Shown in pieces: positions 33,301 through 40,427 of a DNA stretch of 40,427 nucleotides. This stretch comes from JADCRZ01 sp037718865 (GTDB lineage: Bacteria; Bacteroidota; Bacteroidia; Chitinophagales; Chitinophagaceae): assembly GCA_037718865.1 (NCBI GenBank), contig JBBJMP010000035.1, positions 1 to 40,427 on the forward strand, in the 5' to 3' direction. How positions within the stretch are numbered: the first letter of the stretch is position 1; every line of letters begins with the position of its first letter. Made by a program: the position numbers and the translations under genes. The notes under the pieces were generated by a model, which was not told where the DNA came from, searched no databases, and worked only from the letters and a program-made list of their open reading frames with translations.

Positions 33301-33717
33301 TTGAAAGCAGCAATTATATTTATTACCTTCATTTTTGTATCCGCTCACTTCGTTTCTGCACAGGCCCAAAAAATTGACAGTATTTTCTTTAACCTTTATA
33401 CTGACAGCCTCAAGAAAGGCACCCACAATTATATCAATGTTGATGGCAAATATTCAGACGGCCGCTGGCTGCCGTTAACATCAAAACAGATTGCCTTCAC
33501 ATCTACTGCCGGAAAATTTGATAATAACAGCCTATTTGTCGATCCTGATTTCAGGGAAGAAAAAATTACCGTTACGGCGGTTTTAAAATCCGATACTTCC
33601 GTTAGCAGGTCTGTCACCATTTATATCAAAAAGAAGTCTGACAATGAAAAGCTAAAAACTGCCGAGGAAGTTATGAAAGAATTGGAGCAGGGTAAGACCC
33701 GCAAGCGCAAAGCCTGA
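33301..33717 (+). CDS. Small hypothetical secreted protein
   Basis: 138 aa with a TTG start; no in-frame ATG lies between the upstream stop at 33268 and the signal peptide. The leader AAIIFITFIFVSAHFVSAQAQ is a clear signal peptide. The mature part looks like one Ig-like beta-sandwich (NYINVDGKYSDGRWLPL, ITVTAVLKSDTSVSRSVTIYIKK) and ends in a charged tail KTAEEVMKELEQGKTRKRK. I recognise no family. A TAnnTTTG box precedes it. It is convergent with fsa. Confidence 0.78.
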   Translation: MKAAIIFITFIFVSAHFVSAQAQKIDSIFFNLYTDSLKKGTHNYINVDGKYSDGRWLPLTSKQIAFTSTAGKFDNNSLFVDPDFREEKITVTAVLKSDTSVSRSVTIYIKKKSDNEKLKTAEEVMKELEQGKTRKRKA

Positions 33718-33752
33718 CATAAACTGATGAGGCCACTTCCGGGGCAAGACAT

Positions 33753-34418
33753 TTAAGCGACCACCGATTCCATTTTTTTTGCATCTTCCATAAATTTTGC
33801 CAAACCACTGTCGGTTAACGGATGCTTGAGCAGGCCAAGGATAGACTCGAGCGGACAGGTACATACATTAGCCCCCGCTTCTGCACAGCGGACGATGTGC
33901 AGGGCTGAACGTATAGATGCTGCAAGAATTTCTGTTTTAAAGCCTTGTATCGTATAAATCGCAGAGATCTGTTCAATTAATGTTACGCCATCCCAGCCGG
34001 TGTCATCCAGGCGACCCAGAAATGGAGATACATAAGCCGCGCCGGCCTTGGCAGCGAGTATTGCCTGCCCTGCAGAGAATACCAGGGTACAGTTGGTTTT
34101 AATTCCGTTATCCGTGAACCATTTAATGGCTTTGACACCCTCTTTGATCATCGGAACTTTTACAATAATGTTCGGGTGTATGGCCGCCAGTTTTTTTCCT
34201 TCTTCAATGATAGTCTTGAAATCTGTAGAGACAACTTCTGCGCTTATATCACCTTCAACCATGTCACAAATGGTCTTGTAGTGGTTGATTACCGCTTCTT
34301 CTCCTTTGATCCCTTCTTTAGCCATTAAAGAAGGATTGGTGGTAACGCCGTCTAAAATGCCCAATTCGTTTGCTTCCCGGATCTGATCAAGATTTGCCGT
34401 ATCAATAAAAAATTTCAT
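33753..34418 (-). CDS. fsa: Fructose-6-phosphate aldolase / transaldolase-like protein
   Basis: 221 aa, the size of the short FSA/TalC class rather than the 310-aa transaldolases. MKFFIDTANLDQIREA opens the barrel, the Schiff-base Lys is in NIIVKVPM, and GIKTNCTLVFSAGQAILAAKAGAAYVSPFLGRLDD is the family signature. It could act as a fructose-6-phosphate aldolase or a small transaldolase in the pentose phosphate pathway; sequence alone does not separate the two. Its ATG is only 28 nt after the T-tract of the SRP RNA gene, leaving almost no room for its own promoter. Confidence 0.93.
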   Translation of the reverse strand: MKFFIDTANLDQIREANELGILDGVTTNPSLMAKEGIKGEEAVINHYKTICDMVEGDISAEVVSTDFKTIIEEGKKLAAIHPNIIVKVPMIKEGVKAIKWFTDNGIKTNCTLVFSAGQAILAAKAGAAYVSPFLGRLDDTGWDGVTLIEQISAIYTIQGFKTEILAASIRSALHIVRCAEAGANVCTCPLESILGLLKHPLTDSGLAKFMEDAKKMESVVA

Positions 34419-34446
34419 AATTGGATATTTGCATGAGGAGCTTAAG

Positions 34447-34550
34447 AAAAAAAAATGGCAAGTTACTTATATCGCACCGCTACAACCACTTACCCTTGCT
34501 GCCTTCCGACCCTGGGGGATTTAGCAGGAGCTGGTCGTATAAGACTTGCC
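34447..34550 (-). ncRNA. ffs: Signal recognition particle RNA (bacterial small type)
   Basis: On the minus strand the ends pair (GGCAAGTCTTATA with TATAAG...ACTTGCC, with a two-base bulge), and the apical part has the conserved SRP domain IV core: GGGTCGGAAGGCAGC with the GGAA tetraloop. The body is about 94 nt (34550 to 34457) and ends in a run of nine T (34455-34447) that serves as terminator. A TATATTTG box lies five bases before the 5' end. It binds Ffh and targets membrane proteins. It sits between the T9SS plug gene and fsa, same strand. Confidence 0.95.
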
Positions 34551-34554
34551 GTCG

Positions 34555-34562
34555 CAAATATA
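34555..34562 (-). promoter_or_regulatory. -7 promoter box TATATTTG for the SRP RNA
   Basis: Exact TAnnTTTG match ending five bases before the mature 5' end of the SRP RNA, the expected distance. Confidence 0.75.
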
Positions 34563-34610
34563 AGGGATTTCATATTTTATCAGCCGTTTAAAAATAATGT
34601 ATACACTTTT

Positions 34611-35888
34611 TTAAAAGCCGATTCCCTGTCTGGCTCCAAGCGAGTTAATTCGGGCAAATCCGATCAGTTCATCTGTACGGCCGCCTTGCTGTCGATAATA
34701 AACGAGGATGGTATAGTTGTTTTCTGTGTCCCAGAAGTTGCCTTCCGTAAATTCGAAAGAAGGGGACCGATTGTTTTCTTCCTTCGTAATGAACGCGTAA
34801 TCGTAATACCCTTGCTTAAGAAAGAGGGAGGTTTCATAAACGCCATCCCGCTCATTAAACCGCATTTTTGCAGAATCGGCAGATCCATAATTGGAAAGCT
34901 CTCCGAACACGTATACCTCTTTCCGGGGAAAGGCCATTTTTCCCGGAGGCAAATACCTGAAATGCACGGTGGCATAATCAGACTGCCACAAAAGGTTGAT
35001 GCTTTCCAGGGCCTCATTATAATACATTCCATTGTTGTCGCGGTAAAACACAAAGCGTTGCTGGGAACGATCGAGGTCGGTTTTTATATATATATCAGTT
35101 GAATTTTTACCGTAATCCGCCCTTTCCACCCGGTCACTTTGCAGCCTGAAACTTCTCAGGTCAAGCCAACGCCATTCGCGGCCTGCAGGGAAGACGCAAT
35201 CATTTTCTGTATTATATTCGAGTGACCCCTGGCGTATAAACGTAGGCCGGATATCATGCAGGTGGTTATCCCAACGATTGTTTTGTAAGATCGATACCTT
35301 AACCTGCTGGATGGCATTCATTAAATTGAGCTTACTGGTATTTACGGTGAACTGTATTTTCTGATGTGTTCTAAAGATCTGTCCGTTGAAGGGTTGTTGT
35401 ATCTGAGCACCGACATCCACTTTCTGATCTACAACAAGCAAGCATCTGGTGAAAGCCAGTTTGGAGGTATCCCCATCAAGAAAAACCTTCAACAGGTAAT
35501 TCCCGGAACGGGAAGGAAGTGAATTTCTTTCCGGCAATACCGCCTGGTAATGCGTGTATCTGGTTAAAGCGATGGAAGAAATGCGGTAGTTTGTCAGGCG
35601 CATCTGTGAAAATCCGGTGATAAAATCGAACTGGCTTACCATGGCCGGGGACCAGTCGGCGTTACATAACTGATATGTATAGGAGTAGTTTTTCACGTTA
35701 GCGTCAAGGTCATCAAAATGGAGCTCCAGCCTGTCAGAACTATTGAGCTTCCATACGGGGTAAGCTAAAGGATTACCATATACATTGAATTTCACCGATC
35801 TTATTCGCGCCGAATACACCCGGTCGGGTACCTGCGCTTCTACGGAAATAAAGGACAACAGGCAGATTAAAAAAATATAAAGTTTCAT
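34611..35888 (-). CDS. Type IX secretion system plug-domain protein (former DUF5103)
   Basis: 425 aa from the ATG at 35888, which opens a signal peptide ending near SVEAQ; upstream in-frame starts add a polar stretch with no signal. The N-terminal domain (VPDRVYSARIRSVKFNVYGNPLAYPVWKLNSSDRLELHFDDLD, then YTYQLCNADWSPAMVSQFDFITGF) is the family signature, and the C-terminal part has a KEVYVFGELSNYG and carbohydrate-module-like strand pattern. In studied Bacteroidota this family closes the SprA translocon pore of the T9SS. No other T9SS gene is in the window. It is divergent from the LolC/E-like gene. Confidence 0.92.
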   Translation of the reverse strand: MKLYIFLICLLSFISVEAQVPDRVYSARIRSVKFNVYGNPLAYPVWKLNSSDRLELHFDDLDANVKNYSYTYQLCNADWSPAMVSQFDFITGFSQMRLTNYRISSIALTRYTHYQAVLPERNSLPSRSGNYLLKVFLDGDTSKLAFTRCLLVVDQKVDVGAQIQQPFNGQIFRTHQKIQFTVNTSKLNLMNAIQQVKVSILQNNRWDNHLHDIRPTFIRQGSLEYNTENDCVFPAGREWRWLDLRSFRLQSDRVERADYGKNSTDIYIKTDLDRSQQRFVFYRDNNGMYYNEALESINLLWQSDYATVHFRYLPPGKMAFPRKEVYVFGELSNYGSADSAKMRFNERDGVYETSLFLKQGYYDYAFITKEENNRSPSFEFTEGNFWDTENNYTILVYYRQQGGRTDELIGFARINSLGARQGIGF

Positions 35889-35973
35889 AATACGAGAATG
35901 GTAATGGTCGTTCATTCCCATTTGATGATAAAGTTGCATAATTTACAGGTAAATGTCAGCAAAATTGATTTAA

Positions 35974-35993
35974 TATATTTGGATCTATTTTTG
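35974..35993 (+). promoter_or_regulatory. Two -7 boxes before the LolC/E-like gene
   Basis: TATATTTG (35974-35981) and TATTTTTG (35986-35993) both match TAnnTTTG. The second has a TTG (35965-35967) 18 bp upstream as possible -33 box and is 18 nt before the TTG start codon, so it is the better candidate. Confidence 0.5.
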
Positions 35994-36010
35994 AAATAAG
36001 AAACCAGCAT

Positions 36011-37243
36011 TTGAATATAGCACAGTTTATTGCCCGTCGCATCGCATTTAATACGCAACGATCCTTTTCACGGTTTATAATCCGTTTAGCCATAGCGGCG
36101 ACCATCATCAGCGTGGCTACCATGATTATTGCCATGGCCTTTACTAATGGCTTCCAGTTTGTCATCAGCCAGAAGATCTTCAGTTTTTTTGGACACATTA
36201 GGGTACAGCATTACGAACCTAACAAAGTATCCTTTGCCGAAGAGTTTCCCATCCTGAAGAATGATACCATTACCCGCATTCTTAAACAAAATCCGGAAAT
36301 TCAAATAGTACAGCCGTTTGCTACCAAGAACGTTATTTTAAAAACCAATGAAACCATTGAAGGCGTTTTATTCAAGGGAGTTGAGAAAAATTACGCATTT
36401 AAAAACCTGGATGGTTTTCTGGTAAGTGGGCGTTGGATACAATTTCCCGATAGCGGCTACAGCAATGAAATCAACCTGTCTGAGTATACTGCCGATCAGT
36501 TAAAACTGAAATTGAACGAGAAGGTCCTTATCTATTTTATTCAATCGGACGGTTCGCCGCCGCGTGCACGAAAGCTTACCATCGCCGGCATTTTTAAAAC
36601 CGGTATTGAAGAGTATGATAAGTTACTTGCTTTAGGGGACCTTAAACTCATTCAACGGCTTAATAACTGGGATGAAAATGAGATCGGAGGATACGAGATC
36701 TTTGTGAAGGATTATCATAAAATAGATTTCATCAACGAATCCATTTTTTACGATCTGCCTGCACTATGGAACAGCAGAACCATAGAAGAGATCAATCCAA
36801 GTATTTTTGACTGGCTTAACCTGCAGGATCAGACCACTGTCATGGTACTCATCATAATGACCGTAGTGGCCGTACTCAACCTGATTACCTGCCTGATCAT
36901 ACTGGTATTGGAAAGAACCCGGATGGTTGGCATATTAAAAGCCCTGGGAGCAACAGATTCAACGGTGCAAAAGATATTTCTTTATCATGGAACAATTATA
37001 GCCGTTACCGGCATTTTTATGGGGAACCTTTTAGCCATTGGTTTTTGCTGGCTGCAACAACGATACGGCTTCATACCCCTTCCTGAAGACATGTATTACA
37101 TTTCCAAGGCTGAAGCCAGGATTGTGTGGTGGCAGGTTGCCCTCGTAGACGCCGGAACATTGCTGATCTGCTTTATGGTGCTTATCGTTCCCACATTTAT
37201 CATCAGGAAAATTCAGCCGGTGAAAGCTATCCAGTTCAGGTAA
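36011..37243 (+). CDS. LolC/LolE-family lipoprotein-releasing ABC transporter permease
   Basis: 410 aa with a TTG start; the N-terminus NIAQFIARRIAFNTQRSFSRFIIRLAIAATIISVATMIIA matches the usual start of Bacteroidota LolE-like proteins. TM1 is at about 24-46, then a large periplasmic MacB-PCD-like domain (about 47-265), then three TM helices with the FtsX motif LERTRMVGILKALGATDSTVQKIFLYHG. With a LolD ATPase it would extract lipoproteins from the inner membrane; no ATPase gene is in the window. A stem-loop with arms CCCCTC/GAGGGG follows at 37248. Confidence 0.92.
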   Translation: MNIAQFIARRIAFNTQRSFSRFIIRLAIAATIISVATMIIAMAFTNGFQFVISQKIFSFFGHIRVQHYEPNKVSFAEEFPILKNDTITRILKQNPEIQIVQPFATKNVILKTNETIEGVLFKGVEKNYAFKNLDGFLVSGRWIQFPDSGYSNEINLSEYTADQLKLKLNEKVLIYFIQSDGSPPRARKLTIAGIFKTGIEEYDKLLALGDLKLIQRLNNWDENEIGGYEIFVKDYHKIDFINESIFYDLPALWNSRTIEEINPSIFDWLNLQDQTTVMVLIIMTVVAVLNLITCLIILVLERTRMVGILKALGATDSTVQKIFLYHGTIIAVTGIFMGNLLAIGFCWLQQRYGFIPLPEDMYYISKAEARIVWWQVALVDAGTLLICFMVLIVPTFIIRKIQPVKAIQFR

Positions 37244-37246
37244 AGC

Positions 37247-37270
37247 TCCCCTCCTTTTTCCGTGAGGGGA
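37247..37270. terminator. Stem-loop between convergent LolC/E-like and nucleotidyltransferase genes
   Basis: Arms TCCCCTC (37247-37253) and GAGGGGA (37264-37270) with a pyrimidine-rich loop, between two convergent stops. It may serve both directions, though neither side has a long T-tract after the stem. Confidence 0.5.
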
Positions 37271-37280
37271 ATTAGTAGGT

Positions 37281-38180
37281 TCATTCCCATAACGCCGTCG
37301 GATAAACGCCGTCGTCAACAAGTTTATCCAGACTTGCTTTAACACCTGGTGCATCTTCCTTATAGGTAACACCAAACCATTGTGCCGAGGTGGGAATGAC
37401 CTTTATTACGCCTTTTCCTTCACCGATGAACTGGTCTCCAATGATCGGAATGAAGAATTCTGATTTGGGATCATCCTGCTGTTCGCTTAAAAATTTATGG
37501 AATAGCTTTTCAATAAAGGGAAAAACAGAAGGATGAAAACACCAGAAATTCATTGAAACGCTGGAATTAAGCGGAACTTCAACCTGTTCTCCGTTCTCTT
37601 CGTAAACTATCTGGTCGCCTTCGCGATAGATCTTTGTTCTTTCGGCGATAGAAACAAGGTTTCCAGCCTCATCCGCCTGGCAAACGCCACGACTTACCGT
37701 TCCGTTTTCAGACAGTGTTTTTGCCAGTTCATAACCGATGATGGCGTAGGTATTTTCATTACATTCCGTAGTTAAAAACCGGTATGCTTTTGCAAAAGCA
37801 TCGCTCCCGTAAAAATCATCGGCGTTGATCACGGCAAAAGGTTCCTTTACGGCATCCATTGCACACAAAACCGCATGTGCCGTTCCCCAGGGCTTTTTCC
37901 GGTCGGCAGGAACGGCGTATTCCCCAACATAGTCAGTCAGGTCCTGGTACACATAATCAGTTTCAATTTTTCCTTTCAGCTTTGGTTCAAATATTTCTTT
38001 GAAATCATCGGCAAAGTCTTTTCGGATGATAAAAACACATTTTTTAAATCCTGCCCGGATAGCGTCAAAAATCGAGTAATCCATAATGGTCTCGCCTGCA
38101 GGCCCGAAGGATTGGATCTGCTTCATACTTCCATAACGCGATGCCATACCGGCAGCCAGAATCAACAGGGTTGGTTGCAT
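37281..38180 (-). CDS. Sugar-phosphate nucleotidyltransferase (NTP transferase family)
   Basis: 299 aa. The nucleotide-binding loop LAAGMASRYGSMKQIQSFGPAGETIMDYSIFDA opens the protein, the metal-binding Asp is in FAVINADDFYGSDAF, and PWGTAHAVLCAMDAV is the substrate-loop equivalent. It resembles UTP- or dTTP-glucose-1-phosphate transferases but lacks features that fix the nucleotide or sugar. It makes an NDP-sugar precursor for surface polysaccharide or similar. No other glycan gene is adjacent. It is divergent from the PLP enzyme gene across a repeat-bearing 157-bp gap. Confidence 0.9.
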   Translation of the reverse strand: MQPTLLILAAGMASRYGSMKQIQSFGPAGETIMDYSIFDAIRAGFKKCVFIIRKDFADDFKEIFEPKLKGKIETDYVYQDLTDYVGEYAVPADRKKPWGTAHAVLCAMDAVKEPFAVINADDFYGSDAFAKAYRFLTTECNENTYAIIGYELAKTLSENGTVSRGVCQADEAGNLVSIAERTKIYREGDQIVYEENGEQVEVPLNSSVSMNFWCFHPSVFPFIEKLFHKFLSEQQDDPKSEFFIPIIGDQFIGEGKGVIKVIPTSAQWFGVTYKEDAPGVKASLDKLVDDGVYPTALWE

Positions 38181-38222
38181 GCTTGCTTTTTTAGTGGCAC
38201 GAAAATATAAAAAAGGTATGTC

Positions 38223-38261
38223 AAAGTATTTAAATTAATACTTTATGTAGTATTTTAATTA
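38223..38261. promoter_or_regulatory. AGTATT-type inverted and direct repeats in a divergent promoter region
   Basis: AAAGTATT (38223-38230) and AATACTTT (38237-38244) form a perfect inverted repeat around a 6-bp AT centre. AGTATTTAAATTA (38225-38237) recurs as AGTATTTTAATTA (38249-38261), 24 bp further. Such arrays between divergent genes are often operators; AT-rich chance similarity is possible. Confidence 0.4.
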
Positions 38262-38292
38262 CCTCGAACCGATGAGTATCTGCTTACGGACT

Positions 38293-38300
38293 TAACTTTG
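38293..38300 (+). promoter_or_regulatory. -7 promoter box TAACTTTG for the PLP enzyme gene
   Basis: Exact TAnnTTTG match 37 nt before the TTG start codon at 38338. Confidence 0.55.
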
Positions 38301-38337
38301 CCGTTTTTTTAAATCATTTATAAAGAACCTTTGTCCA

Positions 38338-39243
38338 TTGCTATCTAATTATAGTGTAAACGTACAGTCTCTGGACCTGCAAGCAATTACAAAAATAAAT
38401 GTACGGGCAGCTGTGTTGCGGCTGGATAAGATACACCCGGTAGTTTCCGGAAATAAATGGTTCAAACTTAAATATTACCTCCAGGATGCCTTGCAGAATA
38501 ATTATCAAACGGTTCTAACTTTTGGCGGAGCCTGGTCTAACCACATTATCGCGACCGCTTACGCCTGCCGGGATGCCGGAATGCATTCAATCGGAGTTAT
38601 CCGGGGTGAGCAATCGTTGTCCTTGTCAACCACCCTGCAGTCTGCTTTGGGATACGGTATGCAATTGGAATTTGTTGACAGGCATACGTTTCAGGCCAGG
38701 GATAAAACCGAACTGGTTAAAAAATTGGTTAACAAATGGGGCCGCCTTTATATTATACCTGAAGGCGGGGCAGGTATTCCGGGCATCAGGGGAAGTGAAG
38801 AGATCCTGGCATCAATCCCTTACCAAAAATATTCGCACATTATGTGCTGCATAGGAACAGGTACGATGTTTATGGGGGTGGTGAATAGTTCATTACCTAC
38901 CCAGGAGCTTATTGGCATCCCCGTTTTAAAAGGAATGGGGCATCTTCCGGAACAATTTCGGGAATTTTTCAAAGAGCCCGCCCGAATGGATCAATGCAAG
39001 GTGCTTTATGACTACCATTTCGGAGGGTATGCTAAAAAAACGCCGGGTTTAATACAGTTCATGAATCAGTTTCATCAACAAACGGGCATTCCTACCGACT
39101 TTGTGTATACGGCCAAACTTATGTTCGCTTTTACCGACCTGCTAGAAAAAAATTATTTTACTCCGGATTCCCATATCCTAATTATACATAGCGGTGGCCT
39201 GCAGGGTAATACATCACTAAAGCCCGGCACACTGGCATTCTGA
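38338..39243 (+). CDS. PLP-dependent ACC deaminase / D-cysteine desulfhydrase-family enzyme
   Basis: 301 aa with a TTG start. The PLP Lys lies in HPVVSGNKWFKLKYYL, followed by the substrate-binding FGGAWSNHIIATAYACRDAG, the phosphate-binding run IGTGTMFMG (a Gly/Thr-rich loop) and the terminal IIHSGGLQGN. This is fold-type II, family of 1-aminocyclopropane-1-carboxylate deaminase and D-cysteine desulfhydrase. In Bacteroidota, D-cysteine or a related D-amino acid is the more likely substrate, but activity cannot be settled here. A TAACTTTG box lies upstream; it appears monocistronic. Confidence 0.9.
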   Translation: MLSNYSVNVQSLDLQAITKINVRAAVLRLDKIHPVVSGNKWFKLKYYLQDALQNNYQTVLTFGGAWSNHIIATAYACRDAGMHSIGVIRGEQSLSLSTTLQSALGYGMQLEFVDRHTFQARDKTELVKKLVNKWGRLYIIPEGGAGIPGIRGSEEILASIPYQKYSHIMCCIGTGTMFMGVVNSSLPTQELIGIPVLKGMGHLPEQFREFFKEPARMDQCKVLYDYHFGGYAKKTPGLIQFMNQFHQQTGIPTDFVYTAKLMFAFTDLLEKNYFTPDSHILIIHSGGLQGNTSLKPGTLAF

Positions 39244-39347
39244 TTTGAGGACAATTAGGCAGGCACATAAGTAATTAAAAACTTCCACCAATACATTACC
39301 ATCGTCAAAGAATATGTGCAAGATGTATTTTGATTACCCTGTCCTGT

Positions 39348-39355
39348 TATCTTTG
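39348..39355 (+). promoter_or_regulatory. -7 promoter box TATCTTTG for the 39397 gene
   Basis: Exact TAnnTTTG match 14 nt before the first in-frame ATG (39370) and 41 nt before the ATG at 39397. A TTTG at 39329-39332 is closer (15 bp) than the usual -33 spacing. Confidence 0.5.
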
Positions 39356-39396
39356 CAGCGCCAAAATACATGTATACTAACGTTACCTATTTAATC

Positions 39397-40251
39397 ATGT
39401 GCCGGAACCTGATACTTATTTTATTGATTTTTATGTCTCTGGTTTCTGCCGGTCAGGATACGCTTCCTAAGTTCTCCGTTACAAATAAAGGTAACAACCG
39501 CATCATTGTAAGCTGGACAAATCCGTATGGCCAGAGTATCCGTCAGTTAAGTATCCAACGCTCATTTGATAGTCTGAAGAATTACAAAAGTATTCTTACG
39601 GTTCCTGATCCTACACCGATACAAAATGGTTATGTTGATAGCAAAGCCACTAATGATCACATGTTTTACCGGTTGTATATACAGTTGGACAGTGGTAAAT
39701 ATTTATTTAGTGTTGCCAAACGACCCGCCCCGGATACGGCCAAAATGAGTTGGACCGGTCAGCCACTGGGCGATAATCAATTAGATGTTCAGGAAATAGA
39801 ACAATTAAAAAGGGAGTTGAAAAAATCGGGCAATGAGCGGGTTCTGATTATAAAGAAAGGAAATAATCTGGTTGGCGTAGTTGCTGAAAGTGGGTTGAGG
39901 CGATTCAGGGATTCAATCAACTATTACTCCGCGGATACCATCGTGTTAAAATCAGACACCGTTATCATTAAACCATTTATTGCAAAGGATTTTTTTAAAC
40001 CCTCCCGGTACGTATTCACTGAAAGGGATGGTAACATAAAGATATTTTTACCGGAGGCTGCTTCGCGAAAATATGCACTGAGGTTTTTTGAGGAAGACAA
40101 TAGCGAGGTTTTTGAGATTAAGCAGATCCGTGATCCGGTTTTACTGGTTGATAAGGCAAATTTTATTCATTCCGGCTGGTTTGTTTTTGAATTGTATGAA
40201 GACGGCCGGTTAATGGAAAAACACAAGGTTTTTGTTCCTAAGGATTTTTAG
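39397..40251 (+). CDS. Hypothetical secreted protein with fibronectin-III-like N-terminal domain
   Basis: 284 aa from the ATG at 39397, which opens the signal peptide ILILLIFMSLVSAGQ; the ATG at 39370 adds nine residues and is also possible. The mature start (FSVTNKGNNRIIVSWTNPYGQSIRQLSIQRSFDSLKNYKSI ... DHMFYRLYIQLDSGKYLFS) has the strand pattern of an FN3 domain. The rest (about residues 130-284) is unrecognised; it has a charged helix (VQEIEQLKRELKKSG) and a beta-rich C-terminus FELYEDGRLMEKHKVFV. It looks monocistronic, with a promoter box before it and a hairpin element after it. Confidence 0.82.
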   Translation: MCRNLILILLIFMSLVSAGQDTLPKFSVTNKGNNRIIVSWTNPYGQSIRQLSIQRSFDSLKNYKSILTVPDPTPIQNGYVDSKATNDHMFYRLYIQLDSGKYLFSVAKRPAPDTAKMSWTGQPLGDNQLDVQEIEQLKRELKKSGNERVLIIKKGNNLVGVVAESGLRRFRDSINYYSADTIVLKSDTVIIKPFIAKDFFKPSRYVFTERDGNIKIFLPEAASRKYALRFFEEDNSEVFEIKQIRDPVLLVDKANFIHSGWFVFELYEDGRLMEKHKVFVPKDF

Positions 40252-40330
40252 TTTTGCATTACTACACATCCTCCCGGGAGTACTTACTTGTAATGATAAA
40301 AGTTTAACTTACTACAAATTTTAGCTCTAA

Positions 40331-40423
40331 TGCTCGGGTAGGAGCAACCGGTTTGTAGAACCATTCAGATAAATGATTCGCATGCCGTAGGTATGCAACG
40401 TTTGTTCCGCACCTACGGAGCGG
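40331..40423 (+). repeat. Multi-hairpin intergenic element, copy B
   Basis: Hairpin 1 has arms TGCTC/GAGCA (40331-40346). The 14-nt linker ends GTTTGTAGAA (40347-40360). After a 19-nt spacer, hairpin 2 has arms GCATGCC/GGTATGC (40380-40396, loop GTA), and hairpin 3 has arms CCGCACC/GGAGCGG with one mismatch (40407-40423). It lies 79 nt 3' of the last gene on the same strand; the window ends just beyond it. Confidence 0.75.
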
Positions 40424-40427
40424 TATC

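Overview
The window looks like chromosomal DNA of a Bacteroidota bacterium, most likely of the Chitinophagaceae or a near relative. The signs are two SusC/SusD nutrient-uptake pairs, a fused SecDF translocase, a T9SS plug-domain protein (former DUF5103), DUF2911, DUF4397 and LVIVD-repeat exported proteins, and many promoters with the Bacteroidota -7 box TAnnTTTG. Shine-Dalgarno sites are not obvious. Apart from one insertion sequence the content is ordinary chromosomal genes, with no prophage, CRISPR array, tRNA or rRNA seen.

Layout. 1-5635 (minus): susC1-susD1-CYTH-VOC, tightly packed and probably one operon. 6009-7400: a PQQ-type sugar dehydrogenase lipoprotein. 7666-8880: an AspC-like aminotransferase behind a perfect 16-bp palindrome. 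9058-11158: a DUF4397 lipoprotein overlapping a class-A-beta-lactamase-like serine hydrolase. 11267-15403 (plus): secDF, a terminator, then queG. 15593-18869 (minus): an ECF sigma factor, a frameshifted protein built like a dual-membrane-spanning anti-sigma factor, and an LVIVD lipoprotein. 18941-24308 (minus): susC2-susD2 and an unknown lipoprotein, with a 319-bp upstream region rich in phased and inverted repeats. 24628-27468 (minus): sppA-SRPBCC-DUF2911 ending in a clear terminator. 27527-29906 (plus): folK-deoxynucleoside kinase-MFS exporter. 30129-32435: a duplicated-domain secreted protein and a DUF4440-like lipoprotein, separated by an intact 987-bp IS1595-family element with an 8-bp target duplication. 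32687-34418: YkgJ-type protein, small secreted protein and fsa. 34457-34550 (minus): the SRP RNA. 34611-37243: T9SS plug-domain gene divergent from a LolC/LolE-type permease. 37281-40251: sugar nucleotidyltransferase, PLP deaminase/desulfhydrase-like enzyme and an unknown secreted protein.

Much of the window concerns the cell envelope: nutrient import (two SusCD pairs), export across the inner membrane (SecDF, SppA), lipoprotein traffic (LolC/E-like), type IX secretion (plug protein), SRP targeting (ffs) and an envelope-sensing sigma/anti-sigma pair. Housekeeping metabolism (folate, queuosine, nucleotide salvage, aldolase) fills the rest.

The most unusual signals are outside genes. Four copies of one multi-hairpin element (9-79, 15441-15543, 32522-32622, 40331-40423) share a fixed layout: hairpin 1, a 12-14 nt linker usually ending in GTAGAA, a 16-20 nt spacer, hairpin 2. 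Linkers are conserved while the stems differ but still pair. All four lie 3' of a gene in that gene's orientation. Other short tandem repeats also touch stop codons. The second main point is the sigma/dual-membrane anti-sigma pair, whose barrel is broken by a one-base frame change.
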